Part shown: one piece after another, positions 60,657 to 64,000 of the stretch
Layout: each line of letters starts with the position of its first letter
Numbering within the stretch: the first letter of the stretch is position 1
NCBI GenBank assembly: GCA_913058395.1
Contig: CAJXQI010000015.1
Location: forward strand, 56,900-120,899
Direction: 5' to 3'
Length of the DNA: 64,000 nucleotides
Origin: an uncultured Colwellia sp.
GTDB taxonomy: Bacteria > Pseudomonadota > Gammaproteobacteria > Enterobacterales > Alteromonadaceae
Position numbers and translations under genes: made by a program
Notes under the pieces: model-generated
Told to the model about the DNA's origin: nothing
Databases searched by the model: none
The model's input: only the letters and a program-made list of their open reading frames with translations

Positions 60657-62762
60657 TTATTCGGCTAACAACGAGATAAAAAAACTCATCTCAAAAGCTT
60701 TTTCTTTTAAGCTTTTAAAACGCCCTGAAGCACCACCGTGGCCAGCGTCCATATCGGTTTTGAATAGTAATAAATTGTCATCAGTTTTAAATTCACGCAT
60801 TTTAGCTACCCATTTCATTGGCTCAAAATACTGTACTTGTGAATCGTGTAACCCGGTGGTAACCAAAATATTTGGGTAGGCTTGAGCACTGACATTATCG
60901 TATGGCGAATAGGCTAAAATATCATAATAAGCTTGGGTATCGTTCGGGTTTCCCCATTCGTCATATTCATTAGTGGTTAACGGTATAGTTTCATCAAGCA
61001 TAGTAGTTAATACATCTACAAATGGTACATGCGCGCCAATGCCCACATATAGCTCTGGTGCTTGGTTTACCACTGCGCCCATCAGTAAGCCGCCAGCACT
61101 GCCACCAGTGGCAAATATTTTATCTTTAGCGCCGTAACCTTGCTCGATTAACGCTTTAGTCACGTCGATAAAGTCGTTAAAGGTATTTTGTTTGTGCGCC
61201 ATTTTGCCTGTGTCGTACCAATGTCTTCCCAACATTTCAGAGCCACGAACATGAGCAATAACGTAAACAAAACCGCGGTCGAGTAAGCTTAAGGTTTCAC
61301 TAGAAAAATTAGGGTCTATGGTAACGCCGTAAGCACCATAACCGTATTGAAGTAGGGGATTAGTACCATCTTTTTTAAAGCTATCGCTTTGATAAACAAG
61401 TGATACAGGAACTTCTACACCATCACGAGCGGTAATAAATAAACGCTCTGATTGATAATCATCTTTGTTAAAATCACCTAATACTTTTTGTTGTTTAAGT
61501 AACTTTCGCTCACCCGTTGCTAAGTCAAACTCAAATAAAGAGCCTGGAGTTGTTAAACTTGAATAATATAGTCGTGCAACAGTGCTTGATGGCTCTGGGT
61601 TATCGCCAAGGCAGGCGAAGTAACACGGGTCATCAAAACATAATGGGTATTGCTGACCCGCATTTTCACCAGCAGTGGTATGAACAATAAAACGTATTTG
61701 GCCATTTTCTCGTTCGGTAACCACAATAAAATGATTAAATAATTCAATACCTTCAATTAGCACATCTTTTCGGTGTGGAATAACTTCTTGCCAGCTACTG
61801 ATATCGTTGATTTGGTCAACGGCAGCTTTCATCAATTTAAAGTTTTTAGCTTGGTAGTTGCTAACAATATAGAAGTACTCGCCCATTTTGTCTGCATGAT
61901 ATTCGTGTTGCTCTAGATAAGGCAATAACTCAATAAACTGGCCATTAGGATCATCAGCATTGAGCGCGAAATAATGCGTTGATTCGGTAGCATGCAAACA
62001 AATATAAATTTGAGAGTCATCTCGGCTTTTGTCTAAACTGAGATAAAAGCTGTGATCGTCTTCTTCATACACTAAAACATCATCAGTTTGTGGTGTGCCT
62101 AGCTTATGACGATAAACTTGTGTGCCTAATAGGGTTTCAAGATCTTTCTTTACGTAATATACGGTTGCATTGTCGTTAGCCCAAACAATTTGTCCTTCAG
62201 TCTCAACAAGAACATCGGCTAAATAAGTATTTGTTGAGTTGGAAAGCTGGCTTAAATTTTTAAAGTAGATGGTGTATATACGGCGGCTGTCAGTGTCTTC
62301 AGATATTGACATGATGTGATCATTGGGGCTTATCGATAAATCACCTAATTCATAAAATTCATGGTCTTTCGCGCGCTCATTAACATCTAATAGCAGGGCT
62401 TTATTTTCACCAGAAAAGCTTGTTGCTCGATAATAATTTGAAAACTCTTGTTCGCCACTTATTTCGCTGTGGTACCAGTATTTTCCATCTTTTGCAGACA
62501 CAGAATTATCGTCTTTGACGATTCTGTTTTTGAGCTCATTGAAAAGCTGTTCTTGCAACGGCTTTTGCTCGGCTAACATTGCATCAGCATAGTCATTCTC
62601 TTCATTGAGGTGCGCCAGTACTTTTTCATCACTACGTTGGTCATCACGCATCCAATAATAATTATCCACTCGTTGATGATTGTGTTTTGTCATTTTATGT
62701 GGAATTTTTTTAGCGATTGGTGCGGTATTATTCTTGTTTGATTGGTGAAAAGACGTAGGCAC
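60657..62762 (-). CDS. ptrB: Oligopeptidase B (prolyl oligopeptidase family)
   Basis: 701 residues from a GTG at 62762 with AGGAG nine bases upstream. The N-terminal seven-bladed propeller region (about 80-420) is followed by the alpha/beta hydrolase domain: nucleophile GGSAGGLLMGAVV (Ser about 554), then Asp near TGLHDSQVQYFEP (about 639) and His in MDAGHGGASGRF (about 673). Early RVDNYYWMRDDQR and the TARDGVEVPVSLVY junction are characteristic of protease II. It cleaves short peptides after Lys or Arg in the cytoplasm. Monocistronic. Confidence 0.93.
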   Translation of the reverse strand: MPTSFHQSNKNNTAPIAKKIPHKMTKHNHQRVDNYYWMRDDQRSDEKVLAHLNEENDYADAMLAEQKPLQEQLFNELKNRIVKDDNSVSAKDGKYWYHSEISGEQEFSNYYRATSFSGENKALLLDVNERAKDHEFYELGDLSISPNDHIMSISEDTDSRRIYTIYFKNLSQLSNSTNTYLADVLVETEGQIVWANDNATVYYVKKDLETLLGTQVYRHKLGTPQTDDVLVYEEDDHSFYLSLDKSRDDSQIYICLHATESTHYFALNADDPNGQFIELLPYLEQHEYHADKMGEYFYIVSNYQAKNFKLMKAAVDQINDISSWQEVIPHRKDVLIEGIELFNHFIVVTERENGQIRFIVHTTAGENAGQQYPLCFDDPCYFACLGDNPEPSSTVARLYYSSLTTPGSLFEFDLATGERKLLKQQKVLGDFNKDDYQSERLFITARDGVEVPVSLVYQSDSFKKDGTNPLLQYGYGAYGVTIDPNFSSETLSLLDRGFVYVIAHVRGSEMLGRHWYDTGKMAHKQNTFNDFIDVTKALIEQGYGAKDKIFATGGSAGGLLMGAVVNQAPELYVGIGAHVPFVDVLTTMLDETIPLTTNEYDEWGNPNDTQAYYDILAYSPYDNVSAQAYPNILVTTGLHDSQVQYFEPMKWVAKMREFKTDDNLLLFKTDMDAGHGGASGRFKSLKEKAFEMSFFISLLAE

Positions 62763-63195
62763 TAAGTGCTCCTGTGTAAATAATATTAAATTAATAACGA
62801 AGGATAAATTTTGATGAGCAAGTTTATCGCTCTTTTAATATATAGGTTAGTTATTTGTGTTAAAAACTTAGCTTAAATATGAACGAGCAGTTTTCATTAC
62901 AGACAAATATACAAGTCATTTGTATTTAGCAATTACGTAGGCTGTTAATTTTAATTAGATGCTTTTATTAGTGAATATGCACTGTTTTAATATACAGTTC
63001 ACTATTAAATCCGCATTTATCGTAGAAAGATGGATTAAATCTACCTTTCCACATAAGTAGTATGAGTATAAAAGTAGTAACTATTTGAGTATTATAGATA
63101 AGCTATGTATATTGCAATGAATAAATAAACATTAGTTGGTTAGTGTTCCTTGGAGAAAGTGGGATCTGATCTGTCTAATAAGCTGTTAGGGCTAT
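62763..63195. other. Intergenic region upstream of a cassette-like gene
   Basis: About 430 very AT-rich bases, no gene seen on either strand. It holds the ptrB promoter region. Just before the next start codon, GCTGTTAGGGC (63182-63192) contains GTTAGGG, close to the right core of an attC or attI site, but no clear left half was found. Confidence 0.45.
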
Positions 63196-63858
63196 ATGAA
63201 ATATCTGAGTTTAATTGCACTATTATGTACTTTTTCTTCCTATGGAATTGGTCCAAAACAATTCGATATTAAGGATTTTTTTTCGGATGCAAAATTCATA
63301 GGTACTGGAGTTGTGATTTCAGGCTTTTCTTTACCCAAAACCTCTCCAGAAGAGTCTTGTGGGGCAACTTTTGAAGTATTGGTTGTAACACCTATTTTGG
63401 GAGCTAAAAAGGGCGAAATTGTTAAATTACATCATATTATGGATAATCGTTTCTCATCTCTCGCAATTGGAAGTAAATATTTTATTTATGCAGAAGATAA
63501 ATCTACTCATAAATTTATAAACTTAGGTGATGAAATTGATATATCTCTAAATGATCCCATACCTAATTCATGTCACTCTAAAACAACTAATTTATACATT
63601 TATCGTGAGTTTACTCAAAAAATAAATAGTGAAAGTGGTTACAGTTGGATAGGTGATTTTAATATTGATAGTTGGATGGGGTTACAACAAATAAAACAAA
63701 CCCAAAAACTGCCTTGGGTCTATTCCGGCTTTAAAGATGGTAAGTATGGTATGTTCACAGAATCTTTGAAGTATGGGTTTGGTAAAGATAATGTCTTTGG
63801 TGGCGCACCACAGCTCGAGCCTATTATTGAGTTGTTTAAACAGCAAGCGGCAAAATAG
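63196..63858 (+). CDS. Exported hypothetical protein in an integron-like cassette
   Basis: 220 residues. A short signal peptide is visible (MKYLSLIALLCTFSSYGIG). The following region, DAKFIGTGVVISGF, CGATFEVLVVTPILGAKKGEIVKLHHI and FSSLAIGSKYFIYAED (about 32-105), reads like a small beta-rich domain with an OB- or TIMP/netrin-like pattern, but I cannot name a family with confidence. Two cysteines (about 53 and 125) could form a disulphide. The stop is immediately followed by an attC-like site, so it is probably a mobile cassette gene. Confidence 0.6.
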   Translation: MKYLSLIALLCTFSSYGIGPKQFDIKDFFSDAKFIGTGVVISGFSLPKTSPEESCGATFEVLVVTPILGAKKGEIVKLHHIMDNRFSSLAIGSKYFIYAEDKSTHKFINLGDEIDISLNDPIPNSCHSKTTNLYIYREFTQKINSESGYSWIGDFNIDSWMGLQQIKQTQKLPWVYSGFKDGKYGMFTESLKYGFGKDNVFGGAPQLEPIIELFKQQAAK

Positions 63859-63956
63859 CCCTAACAAGTTGCTTAAAAGGACAAGAAACAGTTGGCTTTT
63901 GCTCCTTCGTCGCTATTTTAGCCAACAATTTTTTGCCTCTTAGCAAGGCGTTATGT
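63859..63956 (+). repeat. attC-like site at the window end
   Basis: 98 bases from CCCTAACAAG to GGCGTTATGT. The centre pairs CAGTTGGCT with AGCCAAC around a TTTTGCTCC...TTCGTCGC loop. This is the best preserved of the five sites and serves as the reference for the eroded ones at 46.8-48.4 kb. Confidence 0.68.
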
Positions 63957-64000
63957 ACCGCCTTCTATTTAAGGTAAATTCTTTTATAAGTTTGGTGGTT

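Noticed and set aside
63070..63192. Complete attC before the last gene
   Set aside because: Only a right-core-like GTTAGGG is present; no convincing left half pairs with it.

Overview
The window is 64 kb of a low-GC, gene-dense gammaproteobacterial chromosome. It is most likely a marine member of Alteromonadales close to Colwellia/Thalassotalea. The evidence is conserved gammaproteobacterial neighbourhoods (gcvR-bcp, ackA-pta with divergent yfbV, dapE with the yffB-type reductase, yciI-yciB) together with families typical of Shewanella/Vibrio/Colwellia relatives: MSHA pilus MshQ, a VC2046/SO_2500 family protein, DUF2897 and thermostable hemolysin. No rRNA, tRNA or CRISPR array was seen.

Layout. 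1-13.7 kb is mostly core: the 3' end of mshQ, bcp-gcvR, bamC, the dapE cluster, ackA-pta, yfbV, rlmA and xthA. 14.1-26.4 kb is one co-directional block: a Tat-signal TldD-like protease with a signal-less TldE/PmbA-like partner, then a Tat-signal DUF4159 protein, MoxR AAA+ ATPase, DUF58, BatA-like, DUF4175-like and a second large membrane protein. The last six look like a MoxR/DUF58-type envelope chaperone system. 26.4-32.2 kb holds an MFS transporter, an RstAB-like two-component system, small conserved proteins and a LexA-controlled SulA-like division inhibitor. 32.4-41.6 kb is the most coherent accessory region. A PmrA/QseB-type box precedes a thermostable hemolysin-AMP ligase-SDR-TPR operon. 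A QseBC/PmrAB-like two-component system follows, then an EfeO-like cupredoxin, an FTR1-family permease that has lost both REXXE iron motifs, an outer-membrane barrel and a DUF1461 membrane protein, all overlapping or nearly so.

44.7-49.2 kb is a decayed mobile region. An IS1111-type element with a frameshifted transposase has cut off an alpha/beta hydrolase gene. Beside it is a small integron-like cassette array without an integrase (CALIN-like), with four recognisable attC-like sites, a ParDE toxin-antitoxin pair, small membrane proteins and two cassette genes reduced to pseudogenes. A 46-bp palindromic mini-element sits inside one attC, flanked by a 3-bp duplication. A further attC-like site with its own cassette gene lies at the very end of the window (63.2-63.96 kb). 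49.3-62.8 kb returns to ordinary chromosome: DUF1186, TapT/DTW, a GGDEF-EAL protein, two LysR regulators, a quinone-oxidoreductase-like enzyme, an ECF42-type sigma factor with a YCII protein, a B12-binding radical SAM protein and oligopeptidase B.

Function names rest on recognised motifs and neighbourhoods read by eye; no database search was run. Start sites were moved from the longest open frame where a ribosome binding site or family length favoured an internal start.
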